Below are positions 56,007 through 64,000 of a DNA stretch of 64,000 nt, piece by piece; position 1 is the stretch's first letter, and each line of letters starts with the position of its first letter. This DNA is from Vibrio navarrensis (GTDB taxonomy: Bacteria > Pseudomonadota > Gammaproteobacteria > Enterobacterales > Vibrionaceae): the NCBI RefSeq assembly GCF_000764325.1, contig NZ_JMCG01000002.1, forward strand, positions 744,001-808,000. Reading direction: 5' to 3'. The translations under genes and the position numbers were made by a program. Below the pieces are notes generated by a model. It was not told where the DNA came from. It did no database searches and was given only the letters and a program-made list of their open reading frames with translations.

Positions 56007-58799
56007 ATGACCAGATATGGCTTACGTGCCCGCGTAATTACTCTTACTCTCGCTCCGACCTTAATCATAGGTCTATTGCTCAGCAGTTTTTTCTCTTTTA
56101 ATCGATATCGGGATCTGGAACGTCAGGTGATCACCACCGGTAACAGCATTATTGAGCCTTTGGCGATTGCCAGCGAGCCTCATCTTTTGAGCGAAAGCCG
56201 TGAAGCGGTGCGCCGCTTGATCAGTTACGCCCATCGCAAAAACTCTGAGCTGGTGCGCAGTATCGCCGTATTTGATAGCCATCATGAGCTGTTTGTTACT
56301 TCCAACTTTCACCCCAATTTCGAATCACTGACGTTTCCCAAAGACAAGCCGATTCCGCTGCTGGGCGATTCTGAGCTACACGACACCACCATGATCCTGC
56401 GAGTGCCGATCCTTTCCGAGGGGCACTATCTCAGCAACTTGGTCGAACCCGAGCAAGCCACGCGCGCGGTCGGTTACATCGCGGTCGAGATGGATCTCTC
56501 GTCGCTGCGCTTACAGCAATACCAAGAAGTCTTCTCCGCCTTTTTAGTGTTAATACTTGGCCTTGGTCTGGCTAGCGTGTTCGCCTCGCGCCTGATGCAA
56601 GATGTTACCCAACCGATTACCCATATGAAAAACGTGGTGGACCGTATCCGCCGCGGCCAGTTGGACATTCGCATCGAAGGCAAAATGCATGGTGAGCTGG
56701 ATTCACTGAAAAACGGCATTAACGCCATGGCCGTCTCGCTCTCGGAATACCATGTTGAGATGCAGCACAGCATCGACCAAGCAACCTCCGATTTGCGCGA
56801 AACGCTTGAACAGCTGGAAATTCAAAACGTCGAACTGGATATTGCCAAAAAACGCGCCCAAGAAGCGGCGCGGGTAAAATCGGAATTTTTGGCTAACATG
56901 TCTCACGAGCTGCGCACTCCACTCAATGGTGTGATCGGTTTTACTCGTCAGATGCTCAAAACTCAGTTGACCAACAGCCAGACCGATTATCTGCAAACCA
57001 TTGAAAAATCGGCCAACAACCTACTCAACATCATCAACGACATTCTCGATTTCTCTAAACTGGAAGCGGGCAAGTTGGCGCTGGAAAACATTCCGTTCGA
57101 TTTCCGAGAGGGCTTGGAAGAGGTGATCAGCTTGCAAGCCACCAGCGCCCACGAAAAAGGGTTGGAGATCACCTTAAAAGTGGATCCGAAAATTCCTCCC
57201 GGTCTGGTGGGTGACCCGCTGCGTATTCAGCAAGTACTGACTAACTTAGTCGGCAACTCGATTAAGTTCACCGAAAAAGGCAACATTGATGTCAGCGTCG
57301 AAATGCGCGCCCAAGCAGGCGATGCGGTCGATCTGCAATTTATGGTGCGAGACACCGGCATCGGCATCTCAGAGCGCCAACAAGCGCAGCTCTTCCAAGC
57401 CTTTAGCCAAGCAGACGCGAGCATTTCACGTCGCTACGGCGGTACTGGGTTAGGTCTGGTTATCACGCAAAAACTGGTCAGCCAAATGGGCGGGGAAATC
57501 AGCCTCACCAGCCGCCTGCACCAAGGCTCAACCTTCTGGTTCACTCTGCGTTTGCACTCAACGCAAATGCCAATGAGTGACCTGCTCGAATCCGAGTATC
57601 TGCAAGGCAAAGAGCTCTTGTTGGTGGAGCCCAACATGCAAGCGGCAGCAGTCACGCAGCAACTATTGGCGCAAGAAGGCATTCACGTGGTCTACCGCTC
57701 GACCTTGCCAGAAGAGAGCAAAACCTACGATTTCGTTCTGCTCAACTTGGCCGCCAATCAAAGCTACGACTTGCACACCATCGAAAACTGGCTCAGCCAC
57801 GCGCTGCAACTTTCCGCCAACACGGTGCTCGGCATCCCTAGTACCGAACTGGCGCTGGCCGATCAACTGCTGGGACATTTTGATGTGCAGTGTTTGACCA
57901 AACCGCTGTGCCGTCGAAAACTGCTGCAAAGCTTGATCGCCACGCAAACCGCTCAACCTGTGCTTGAGCAGAGTCAACCGGTACTGCAAGAGGATAAAGC
58001 CGCGCTCACCGTACTCGCCGTGGACGATAACCCAGCCAACCTCAAACTGATCACCGCCCTTTTAGCCGAACGTGTGACGCACGTCGTGGCGTGCAGTTCC
58101 GGGCAAGAAGCGGTCGAGTTGGCGAGCAAAACGCCATTTGATCTGATCTTTATGGATATCCAGATGCCACAAATGGATGGAGTCACGGCCTGCAAGCAGA
58201 TCAAAGAGGGGGAGCTTAACCGCCAGACTCCGGTGATTGCCGTCACCGCGCACGCCATGAGCGGAGAGCGAGATCGCCTGCTCAAGGCGGGAATGGATGA
58301 CTATCTGACCAAACCAATCGAAGAGCACATCTTGCAGCAGGTTCTTGTGCATTGGAATCCCAACACTTGCGATCAACAACTCAACAAAATCGGTCCTTGC
58401 TATGCCGAAGTCGACCAAGAACCAACCTCGCAGCCTCAGGCAGAGCTCAAAGCGGACGTGATTATTGATTGGCAGGCGGCGTTGAAACAGTCCGCCAACA
58501 AAGAAGACCTCGCTAAAGACATGCTCAGAATGCTGACCGAGTTTATTCCCGATGTTGAACAGGTGGTCGAACAGGCACTGGACGACAGCCAGTATCCGCG
58601 AGATGAGTTAATTCATGTCATCCATAAACTGCATGGCAGCAGCTCTTACTGCGGCGTACCACGCCTGAAATCACTGTGCGCTACGCTAGAACACGCATTG
58701 CGCTCGGGGGTTGAGTTGGCCGAACTTGAGCCTGAACTGTTCGAACTGCAAGATGAGATGGCTAAAGTCACCGCCACTGCGCAGTTTTATCTCAACTAG
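56007..58799 (+). CDS. barA: Hybrid two-component sensor kinase of the BarA/VarS/GacS type
   Basis: Inner-membrane kinase that phosphorylates the UvrY/VarA/GacA regulator and so controls Csr small RNAs and CsrA. The 930 residues contain an N-terminal membrane helix, a periplasmic domain, a second membrane helix near 170-190, HAMP, HisKA with H300 (ANMSHELRTPLNG), HATPase (GTGLGLVITQ), a degenerate receiver-like region near 520-640, a true receiver with D717 (FMDIQMPQMD), and an Hpt domain with H873 (IHKLHGSS). In Vibrio the name varS is used. It is divergent from rlmD, as in other vibrios. Confidence 0.95.
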   Translation: MTRYGLRARVITLTLAPTLIIGLLLSSFFSFNRYRDLERQVITTGNSIIEPLAIASEPHLLSESREAVRRLISYAHRKNSELVRSIAVFDSHHELFVTSNFHPNFESLTFPKDKPIPLLGDSELHDTTMILRVPILSEGHYLSNLVEPEQATRAVGYIAVEMDLSSLRLQQYQEVFSAFLVLILGLGLASVFASRLMQDVTQPITHMKNVVDRIRRGQLDIRIEGKMHGELDSLKNGINAMAVSLSEYHVEMQHSIDQATSDLRETLEQLEIQNVELDIAKKRAQEAARVKSEFLANMSHELRTPLNGVIGFTRQMLKTQLTNSQTDYLQTIEKSANNLLNIINDILDFSKLEAGKLALENIPFDFREGLEEVISLQATSAHEKGLEITLKVDPKIPPGLVGDPLRIQQVLTNLVGNSIKFTEKGNIDVSVEMRAQAGDAVDLQFMVRDTGIGISERQQAQLFQAFSQADASISRRYGGTGLGLVITQKLVSQMGGEISLTSRLHQGSTFWFTLRLHSTQMPMSDLLESEYLQGKELLLVEPNMQAAAVTQQLLAQEGIHVVYRSTLPEESKTYDFVLLNLAANQSYDLHTIENWLSHALQLSANTVLGIPSTELALADQLLGHFDVQCLTKPLCRRKLLQSLIATQTAQPVLEQSQPVLQEDKAALTVLAVDDNPANLKLITALLAERVTHVVACSSGQEAVELASKTPFDLIFMDIQMPQMDGVTACKQIKEGELNRQTPVIAVTAHAMSGERDRLLKAGMDDYLTKPIEEHILQQVLVHWNPNTCDQQLNKIGPCYAEVDQEPTSQPQAELKADVIIDWQAALKQSANKEDLAKDMLRMLTEFIPDVEQVVEQALDDSQYPRDELIHVIHKLHGSSSYCGVPRLKSLCATLEHALRSGVELAELEPELFELQDEMAKVTATAQFYLN

Positions 58800-58834
58800 A
58801 GTGACACTCGTCTTTGAAAAGGAAGAGAAAAGAG

Positions 58835-58857
58835 GAGCGGAAGGAAAACTTCCGCTC
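58835..58857 (-). terminator. Terminator between barA and acpS
   Basis: Arms GAGCGGAAG / CTTCCGCTC with a 5-nt loop, followed on the minus strand by CTCTTTTCTCTT. It probably serves acpS and may also stop the convergent barA transcript. Confidence 0.75.
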
Positions 58858-58868
58858 ACGATAAACCG

Positions 58869-59249
58869 CTACGATTCGAAGATCACGGTCGCCACCGCAT
58901 AGTGGCGCTCATCGGAAATCGACAAATGGCTATGGACAACCTGTCTCTGCTCAGCAAGCTGCAACGCTTTACCGGAAAGATGCAAACAAGGCTTGCCATG
59001 CTCATCATTACTGACGGTGAAATCATGAAAGGTCACGCCATGAGCAATGCCCGTGCCTAAGGCTTTGGATGCCGCCTCTTTCGCCGCAAAGCGTTTGGCA
59101 AGAAAGCGCCCTTGCTGCTTCGTCGAGTGGAACACCGCCAGTTCGGATTGGCTCAGAATGCGCTCGGCAAAAGCTTCGCCGCTACGAGCGAGTGCTTTTT
59201 CCACCCGCTCGATTTCAGCAATGTCAGTGCCAAGCCCTACAATTGCCAT
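58869..59249 (-). CDS. acpS: Holo-[acyl-carrier-protein] synthase
   Basis: Attaches 4'-phosphopantetheine to acyl carrier protein. With the ATG at 59249 ([17 protein letters not shown]), one base after the pdxJ stop (TAAGATG), the protein has 126 residues. The GTDI metal-binding Asp and [15 protein letters not shown] segments are present. Last gene of the lepA-lepB-rnc-era-recO-pdxJ-acpS series. Confidence 0.97.
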   Translation of the reverse strand: MAIVGLGTDIAEIERVEKALARSGEAFAERILSQSELAVFHSTKQQGRFLAKRFAAKEAASKALGTGIAHGVTFHDFTVSNDEHGKPCLHLSGKALQLAEQRQVVHSHLSISDERHYAVATVIFES

Positions 59250-59250
59250 C

Positions 59251-59982
59251 TTACTTACGAGCCGCAACCATGATCGCTTTCATATCCGCGACCGCTTTTT
59301 CTAGCCCGTCAAACACCGCACGACCAATGATGGCATGGCCGATGTTCAACTCGTAGATCTCTGGCAACGCAGCGATAGGTGCCACATTGTGATAAGTGAG
59401 GCCGTGACCGGCGTTCACTGTAATACCCAAATCGGCTGCATAGCTGGCACCAGCGGCGATTTTCTTCAGTTCGTTGAGCCGATCCGCTTCGGTTTCTGCG
59501 TCGGCATAGTGACCGGTGTGCAACTCAATAAACGGCGCGCCACAAGCTTTCGCCGCATCAATTTGTTCACGGTCGGCATCGATAAACAGTGACACTTTAA
59601 TGCCCGCGTCAGTCAGTTTTTGCGTCGCCGCTTTGACCTTCTCCAGATGACCAGCTACATCCAAACCGCCTTCGGTTGTCAGCTCTTCACGCTTTTCAGG
59701 CACCAAACAGACGTATTCCGGTTTGGTTTGCAGGGCAATTTCAACCATCTCGTCGGTGACGGCCATTTCCAGATTCATTCGCGTCTGGATGGTTTCGCTC
59801 AAAAGGCGCACGTCGCGATCGGTAATATGGCGACGATCTTCACGTAGGTGAACGGTGATGCCGTCTGCGCCAGCGCGCTCGGCAATTTCTGCGGCGTGGA
59901 CAGGATCAGGGTACTTGGTCCCACGGGCATTACGCAATGTCGCGACGTGATCGATGTTAACACCCAGATAAATTGAGCTCAT
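59251..59982 (-). CDS. pdxJ: Pyridoxine 5'-phosphate synthase
   Basis: Condenses 1-deoxyxylulose 5-phosphate and aminoacetone 3-phosphate to form pyridoxine phosphate. The 243-residue barrel begins [16 protein letters not shown] and has HLREDRRHI and [12 protein letters not shown]. Its ATG overlaps the recO stop (ATGA), so translation is coupled. Confidence 0.98.
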   Translation of the reverse strand: MSSIYLGVNIDHVATLRNARGTKYPDPVHAAEIAERAGADGITVHLREDRRHITDRDVRLLSETIQTRMNLEMAVTDEMVEIALQTKPEYVCLVPEKREELTTEGGLDVAGHLEKVKAATQKLTDAGIKVSLFIDADREQIDAAKACGAPFIELHTGHYADAETEADRLNELKKIAAGASYAADLGITVNAGHGLTYHNVAPIAALPEIYELNIGHAIIGRAVFDGLEKAVADMKAIMVAARK

Positions 59983-60710
59983 TTTTCAATACTCCTTGCT
60001 CGGGGAATTCGTGTCTGTATGAACAATTCCCGACTTTTTAAAGGTTTGCCGCCAAGATACGGCTTTAAGGCTATGCGTGTAAAGCGTTTTGCCGCTTTAA
60101 GTTGCTCTCGGGTGACAAAGCGCCGCTCACTAATTGCAATCAGTTCATTACCGTAAAAAGTCAGATTATCCATACGAACTGAAGCAATAAACCCTTTTTG
60201 CTCACGGTAGCGATAGGTCATGTCGGGATCGACCGGTTCACCGCTGCCTGCGCAGTGTAAAAAATCCACGCCGTAGCCCATCGCCGACAGCAGCGCCAGT
60301 TCAAAGCGGCGCAAAGCGGGTTCCGGGTTGTCGTTTTGCGCCAACTCAGTTAACGCAAATAGATAATCATGAAACAACCCCGGCATCGCCACTTCCGCCG
60401 CCAAAACACGTCCAATCAACTCGTTAACGTACATAGCCGAATATAGGGTGATCCCCGACAGTGGCAAGCCAAGGCTGATCGGCTCGGCTTGACGCAAAGT
60501 TTTCATTGACCCTTTGCCTGACCATTTGAGCAATAGCGGGGTAAAAGGCTGCAGCGCCCCTTTTAAATTGGAACGCTTGCTACGCGCGCCTTTCGACAAA
60601 ATAGTCAGCCGACCATACTCCTCGCTAAAAACGTCGAGGATCAGGCTCGATTCGCTGTAAGGGCGACGATGCAAAATAAAGCAGCGTTGTAAGCCGTCAC
60701 TTGGGTTCAT
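59979..60710 (-). CDS. recO: DNA repair protein RecO
   Basis: Loads RecA onto SSB-coated gaps with RecR. The 243-residue protein has an N-terminal OB fold ([24 protein letters not shown], in parts) and a helical C-terminal domain. It overlaps pdxJ by 4 bp. A terminator-like hairpin separates it from era. Confidence 0.96.
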   Translation of the reverse strand: MNPSDGLQRCFILHRRPYSESSLILDVFSEEYGRLTILSKGARSKRSNLKGALQPFTPLLLKWSGKGSMKTLRQAEPISLGLPLSGITLYSAMYVNELIGRVLAAEVAMPGLFHDYLFALTELAQNDNPEPALRRFELALLSAMGYGVDFLHCAGSGEPVDPDMTYRYREQKGFIASVRMDNLTFYGNELIAISERRFVTREQLKAAKRFTRIALKPYLGGKPLKSRELFIQTRIPRARSIEK

Positions 60711-60729
60711 TTTGCGACTGTTTCATCCA

Positions 60730-60755
60730 TAAAAATAAGGAGCCAGTTGGCTCCC
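60730..60755 (-). terminator. Terminator after era
   Basis: Arms GGAGCC / GGCTCC followed on the minus strand by TTATTTTTATGG, 40 bp past the era stop and 20 bp before recO. It may only attenuate, since era-recO is usually one operon. Confidence 0.7.
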
Positions 60756-60794
60756 TACGGTCATGATTGCGGAGCGACACGTTCGCCTGCCCAA

Positions 60795-61763
60795 TCACAG
60801 ATCATCAATGTATCCGAGCGAGCGCAAGGCGCGTTCATCGTCTGCCCAGCCAGATTTCACTTTCACCCACGTTTCTAGGTAGACTTTGCGGCCAAACAGC
60901 TCTTCCATATCCAGACGCGCTTCGCGGCCGATGGTTTTGATCTTCTCGCCACCTTTCCCGATCACCATTTTCTTCTGACCACTGCGCTCAACCAAGATCA
61001 GCGCATTGATATGAAAACCGTCGGTTTCCGGGTTGTAGTCAAAGCGTTCGATTTCCACCGTAACCGAGTATGGCAGCTCTTCGCCTGTAAAACGCATCAG
61101 CTTTTCACGCACAATTTCAGACGCCATAAAACGCTGTGAGCGATCGGTAACATACTCTTCAGGGAAGTGGTGTACGGCTTTCGGAAGATGCTCACGCACG
61201 TGCTTGCGCAGCACGTCTATGTTCTTACCATGCTTGGCAGAAATGGGCACCACGTCGACGAAGTCCATCTTCTTCGACATCTCCATCATGTGCAGCATCA
61301 CTTCATTGCGATCTTGTACGTTATCCACTTTGTTCACGCACAGCACGACAGGGAAGTTGGCTTTTTGTAGCTTGGTCAGCACCATCTCATCATCAGCAGT
61401 CCAGTTGGTGCCATCAACCAAGAAAAACACCAGATTGACATCGCTCAGTGACGAGTTAGCCGCGCGGTTCATCAAACGGTTGATAGCGCGCTTCTCTTCA
61501 ATGTGCAGCCCCGGCGTGTCAACGTAGATGGCTTGGTAATCGCCTTGCGTGTCGACGCCCATAATACGGTGACGCGTGGTTTGCGGCTTACGTGAGGTAA
61601 TGGAAATCTTCTGCCCTAAGATCTTGTTGAGCAAGGTCGATTTCCCTACGTTAGGACGACCAACGATGGCGATAAAACCACAATGTTGATTCTCAAGTGA
61701 AGAAGGTTGTTGCTTCTCTTCTGACGCGAAAAACGCATCGATATCGAATTCATTATCAGCCAT
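60795..61763 (-). CDS. era: GTPase Era
   Basis: Essential GTPase that binds 16S rRNA near its 3' end during 30S maturation. The 322-residue protein has G1 GRPNVGKST, switch regions, DTPG (G3), NKVD (G4), SAKHG (G5) and a C-terminal KH domain ([15 protein letters not shown]). The N-terminal acidic extension of about 25 residues is longer than in E. coli. It overlaps the rnc 3' end by 8 bp. Confidence 0.97.
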   Translation of the reverse strand: MADNEFDIDAFFASEEKQQPSSLENQHCGFIAIVGRPNVGKSTLLNKILGQKISITSRKPQTTRHRIMGVDTQGDYQAIYVDTPGLHIEEKRAINRLMNRAANSSLSDVNLVFFLVDGTNWTADDEMVLTKLQKANFPVVLCVNKVDNVQDRNEVMLHMMEMSKKMDFVDVVPISAKHGKNIDVLRKHVREHLPKAVHHFPEEYVTDRSQRFMASEIVREKLMRFTGEELPYSVTVEIERFDYNPETDGFHINALILVERSGQKKMVIGKGGEKIKTIGREARLDMEELFGRKVYLETWVKVKSGWADDERALRSLGYIDDL

Positions 61764-62433
61764 TGGTTAACTGCTCCAGAGCCGTTTCAGCAGCCGCTTG
61801 TTCTGCCTTGCGGCGGCTGGTACCTTTTCCGATCACAGGCTTGTCCATACCCGCGACATCACACTCAACCGTGAATTCTTGGTTGTGTGCTTCACCTTTA
61901 ATATTAGTCACTGTGTAGACCGGCAGCGGTTTTCTTCTGCCTTGTAAAAACTCCTGCAAGCGTGTTTTTGGGTCTTTCTGAGATACGCCAGGCTTGATGG
62001 CTTCCAGGCGAGTGTTGTACCAGCTTAAGACGATGCCACGTACCACTTCCAGATCGCTATCTAGATAAATGGCACCAATAATGGCTTCGACCGCATCAGC
62101 CAGAATCGAGTCGCGACGAAAACCGCCACTCTTCAACTCACCTGGACCTAATTTTAAGTAATCTCCCAGACCAAACTCACGGCCCAGCTCTGCCAATGTG
62201 TTTCCGCGCACTAAAGTTGCACGCATGCGGCTCATATCCCCTTCATTCACTTTGGGAAAGCGGTGATAGAGTTCATCAGCGATGACAAAACTTAAAATTG
62301 AATCGCCCAGAAACTCAAGACGTTCATTGTGTTTACCATTGGCGCTGCGGTGAGTCAGCGCCAGATTGATCAGCTCAGCATCGTTAAATTGATAGCCGAG
62401 CTTCTTACTTAGTTGATCAATAGGAGAATTCAT
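61756..62433 (-). CDS. rnc: Ribonuclease III
   Basis: Double-strand-specific endoribonuclease for rRNA and mRNA processing. The start at 62433 ([16 protein letters not shown]) gives 225 residues. The longer frame from 62643 lies inside lepB and is rejected. The catalytic signature [10 protein letters not shown] and a C-terminal dsRNA-binding domain are intact. It begins 22 bp after lepB and overlaps era by 8 bp. Confidence 0.97.
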   Translation of the reverse strand: MNSPIDQLSKKLGYQFNDAELINLALTHRSANGKHNERLEFLGDSILSFVIADELYHRFPKVNEGDMSRMRATLVRGNTLAELGREFGLGDYLKLGPGELKSGGFRRDSILADAVEAIIGAIYLDSDLEVVRGIVLSWYNTRLEAIKPGVSQKDPKTRLQEFLQGRRKPLPVYTVTNIKGEAHNQEFTVECDVAGMDKPVIGKGTSRRKAEQAAAETALEQLTNG

Positions 62434-62455
62434 ACTCTCTCGATAGTCATTTATG

Positions 62456-63355
62456 TTAGTGAATGCCGCCGATGCGGTTAAAACGCACTCCGGTTGGGAT
62501 CCATGATGGCAAGAAACTGTCGGCGCTGCGATCAAATTCAAAACTGATCCAGATAGCGACGGCTTTACCCACCAAGTTAGCTTCTGGCACAAAGCCCCAG
62601 AATCGGCTGTCAGCACTGTTATCGCGGTTGTCGCCCATGACAAAATAGTGTCCTTGTGGAACGACCCACTCGTTTACACCACTACGAGGACGGTAAGCAC
62701 TGATGCGATCGCTGCGCGTGGTATCAATCAGAATGCGGTGTTTCACTTCGCCCAAGGTTTCATCCAACTGCATGAGGGGAATGCCACCCTGCGAGAACTC
62801 ACTCTCAACCACATTGTTGCGCGCCACCAATTTGCATTCATTCTGCCCTTTCGCCTGAATACAAAGTTCTTTATTTCTGTCGTAGCGCACCGTATCTCCC
62901 GGTAAACCGACGACACGTTTGATGTAATCAACGTTCGGTGAAGGCGGATATTTAAACACCACAATATCACCGCGCTCCGGTTTGCCCGTTTCGACCAGTT
63001 GGGTGCGCCATACCGGATCTTTCAAACCGTACGCGTACTTTTCCACCAAGATGAAATCGCCGACCAGCAAGGTTGGCATCATAGAACCCGATGGGATTTG
63101 AAACGGTTCATAGATAAAAGAGCGCAGAATCAGTACAAAGCCGATCACTGGAAAAATCGACACGCCATTTTCAATCCACCAAGGCTGCATTTTCGCTTTT
63201 GCCAGTGTCGCAGCATCCAGACCTGCGTTGGTTTGCGCTTCAATTTCCGCCACTTTCTGTTGACGTTGTTTGCTCCAAACCAGCTTTTCTAGTACCCAAA
63301 TGACGCCAGTCACTAGGGTGGCGATAACCAGGAGATGTGAAAATATCGTCGCCAT
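62456..63355 (-). CDS. lepB: Signal peptidase I
   Basis: Inner-membrane protease that removes signal peptides from exported proteins. The 299-residue protein has two N-terminal membrane segments, nucleophile S91 ([10 protein letters not shown]), general base K146 ([11 protein letters not shown]) and the later [11 protein letters not shown] box. It follows lepA and precedes rnc, the conserved order. Confidence 0.97.
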   Translation of the reverse strand: MATIFSHLLVIATLVTGVIWVLEKLVWSKQRQQKVAEIEAQTNAGLDAATLAKAKMQPWWIENGVSIFPVIGFVLILRSFIYEPFQIPSGSMMPTLLVGDFILVEKYAYGLKDPVWRTQLVETGKPERGDIVVFKYPPSPNVDYIKRVVGLPGDTVRYDRNKELCIQAKGQNECKLVARNNVVESEFSQGGIPLMQLDETLGEVKHRILIDTTRSDRISAYRPRSGVNEWVVPQGHYFVMGDNRDNSADSRFWGFVPEANLVGKAVAIWISFEFDRSADSFLPSWIPTGVRFNRIGGIH

Positions 63356-63381
63356 TGACTTCCCTTATCTAAAAAATACGA

Positions 63382-63409
63382 AAGTGAAAGGGCGAGAACC
63401 CTTTCACTT
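63382..63409 (-). terminator. Terminator-like hairpin between lepA and lepB
   Basis: Arms AAGTGAAAGGG / CCCTTTCACTT with a 6-nt loop, followed on the minus strand by TATTTTTTAG. It is 53 bp past the lepA stop. Confidence 0.8.
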
Positions 63410-63462
63410 GTTCAGTTTCTATCGTCGTATGACCGATGTCAGGCGGATAAAGTTCAAGGAAA

Positions 63463-64000
63463 TTAATCTTTACCCACGTGCAGAATCGCAAGGAACGCTT
63501 CTTGCGGCAGTTCGACGTTACCGATCTGCTTCATGCGTTTCTTACCTTCTTTCTGCTTCTTCAACAGTTTTTTCTTACGGCTCACGTCACCACCGTAACA
63601 TTTCGCCAATACGTTCTTACGCAGCTGTTTCACGGTTGAACGGGCGATAATGTGGTTACCGATGGCCGCTTGAATCGCGATATCAAACATTTGGCGAGGA
63701 ATGAACTCTTTCATTTTCTCGACCAACTGACGACCACGCGTCTGCGATTGATCTTTATGAGTGATGATCGCCAGTGCGTCAACTTTATCGCCGTTGAGCA
63801 GAACGTCTACGCGCACCATGTCTGACGCTTCAAAGCGTTGGAAACCATAATCAAGCGAGGCGTAACCACGTGAGGTCGATTTCAAGCGGTCGAAGAAATC
63901 CAGTACCACTTCAGCCATTGGAATATCGTAGGTTAGCGCCACTTGGTTGCCGTGGTAAACCATATCAACCTGCGTGCCACGTTTCTCAATACACAAGGTA
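63463..64000 (-). CDS. lepA: Elongation factor 4 (LepA), C-terminal part
   Basis: Ribosomal back-translocase GTPase LepA/EF4. About 179 C-terminal codons are inside the window; the gene runs past the right edge. The visible part includes the domain V/C-terminal region ([48 protein letters not shown]), which is specific for LepA. The first window codons are internal, so no start codon should be placed here. It is upstream of lepB, as usual. Confidence 0.96.
   Translation of the reverse strand, partial: TLCIEKRGTQVDMVYHGNQVALTYDIPMAEVVLDFFDRLKSTSRGYASLDYGFQRFEASDMVRVDVLLNGDKVDALAIITHKDQSQTRGRQLVEKMKEFIPRQMFDIAIQAAIGNHIIARSTVKQLRKNVLAKCYGGDVSRKKKLLKKQKEGKKRMKQIGNVELPQEAFLAILHVGKD

Noticed and set aside
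62434..62643. Extended N-terminus of RNase III
   Set aside because: The extra 70 residues overlap lepB in another frame and do not resemble RNase [14 protein letters not shown] matches the family start.

Overview
The window looks like a stretch of the large chromosome of a Vibrio species. Gene content and order match the conserved Vibrio core: a pilABCD cluster beside coaE-zapD-yacG, luxS-gshA, the sodium-pumping oadGAB operon, a csrA-linked tRNA-Arg/tRNA-Ser array, mutS facing rpoS-nlpD-pcm-surE-truD-ispF-ispD-ftsB, eno-pyrG-mazG-relA, a BarA/VarS-type kinase, and acpS-pdxJ-recO-era-rnc-lepB-lepA. I cannot fix the species from sequence alone. There is no prophage, insertion sequence, integron or CRISPR array. 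Almost all genes are recognisable housekeeping or global-regulator genes.

Layout. 1-5.9 kb: pdhR-aceE-aceF (pyruvate dehydrogenase), read leftward, with two PdhR-type palindromes upstream of pdhR. 6-13.9 kb: ampD, then rightward nadC, pilA, pilB, a frameshifted pilC, pilD, coaE, zapD, yacG. 14-17.7 kb: leftward rpsP-rimM-trmD-rplS and ffh. 17.9-20.1 kb: rightward ypjD and a CorB/CorC-type membrane protein. 20.2-30.8 kb, all leftward: oadGAB, a quinone-oxidoreductase-like gene, a yqaA-like gene, an M16 lipoprotein protease, gshA, a transglycosylase-like lipoprotein and luxS. 31.2-38.4 kb, leftward: recA, recX, alaS, lysC-type aspartokinase, csrA and eight tRNA genes. 38.6-39.1 kb: pncC, leftward, followed by rightward mutS to 41.7 kb. 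From 41.6 kb to the right end nearly everything is leftward, except the hybrid sensor kinase gene at 56-58.8 kb.

How the parts work together. Several global control circuits lie close to one another: VarS/BarA and CsrA (carbon storage regulation), RelA (stringent response), RpoS (stationary phase), LuxS (autoinducer-2 synthesis and methyl cycle), PdhR (pyruvate sensing) and RecA under a LexA box (SOS). Translation and secretion genes (rpsP operon, ffh, lepB, lepA, era, rnc, alaS) make up much of the rest.

Most notable points. (1) The convergent 3' ends of mutS and rpoS are fused. Both genes lack their normal last codons and now overlap by 144 bp, consistent with a short-homology deletion. 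(2) The 3' end of eno and its terminator are present as three diverged tandem units of about 137-146 bp. (3) pilC is split by a one-base change in a T run that leaves a TGATG stop/start. (4) A perfect 25-bp palindrome lies over a sigma-70 promoter upstream of oadGAB. (5) Two perfect PdhR-like boxes lie 138 bp apart. (6) The tRNA array contains a 262-bp tandem duplication. (7) A 7-bp VNTR follows yacG. I found nothing I would call a wholly new system; the first two rearrangements are the best candidates for something undescribed.
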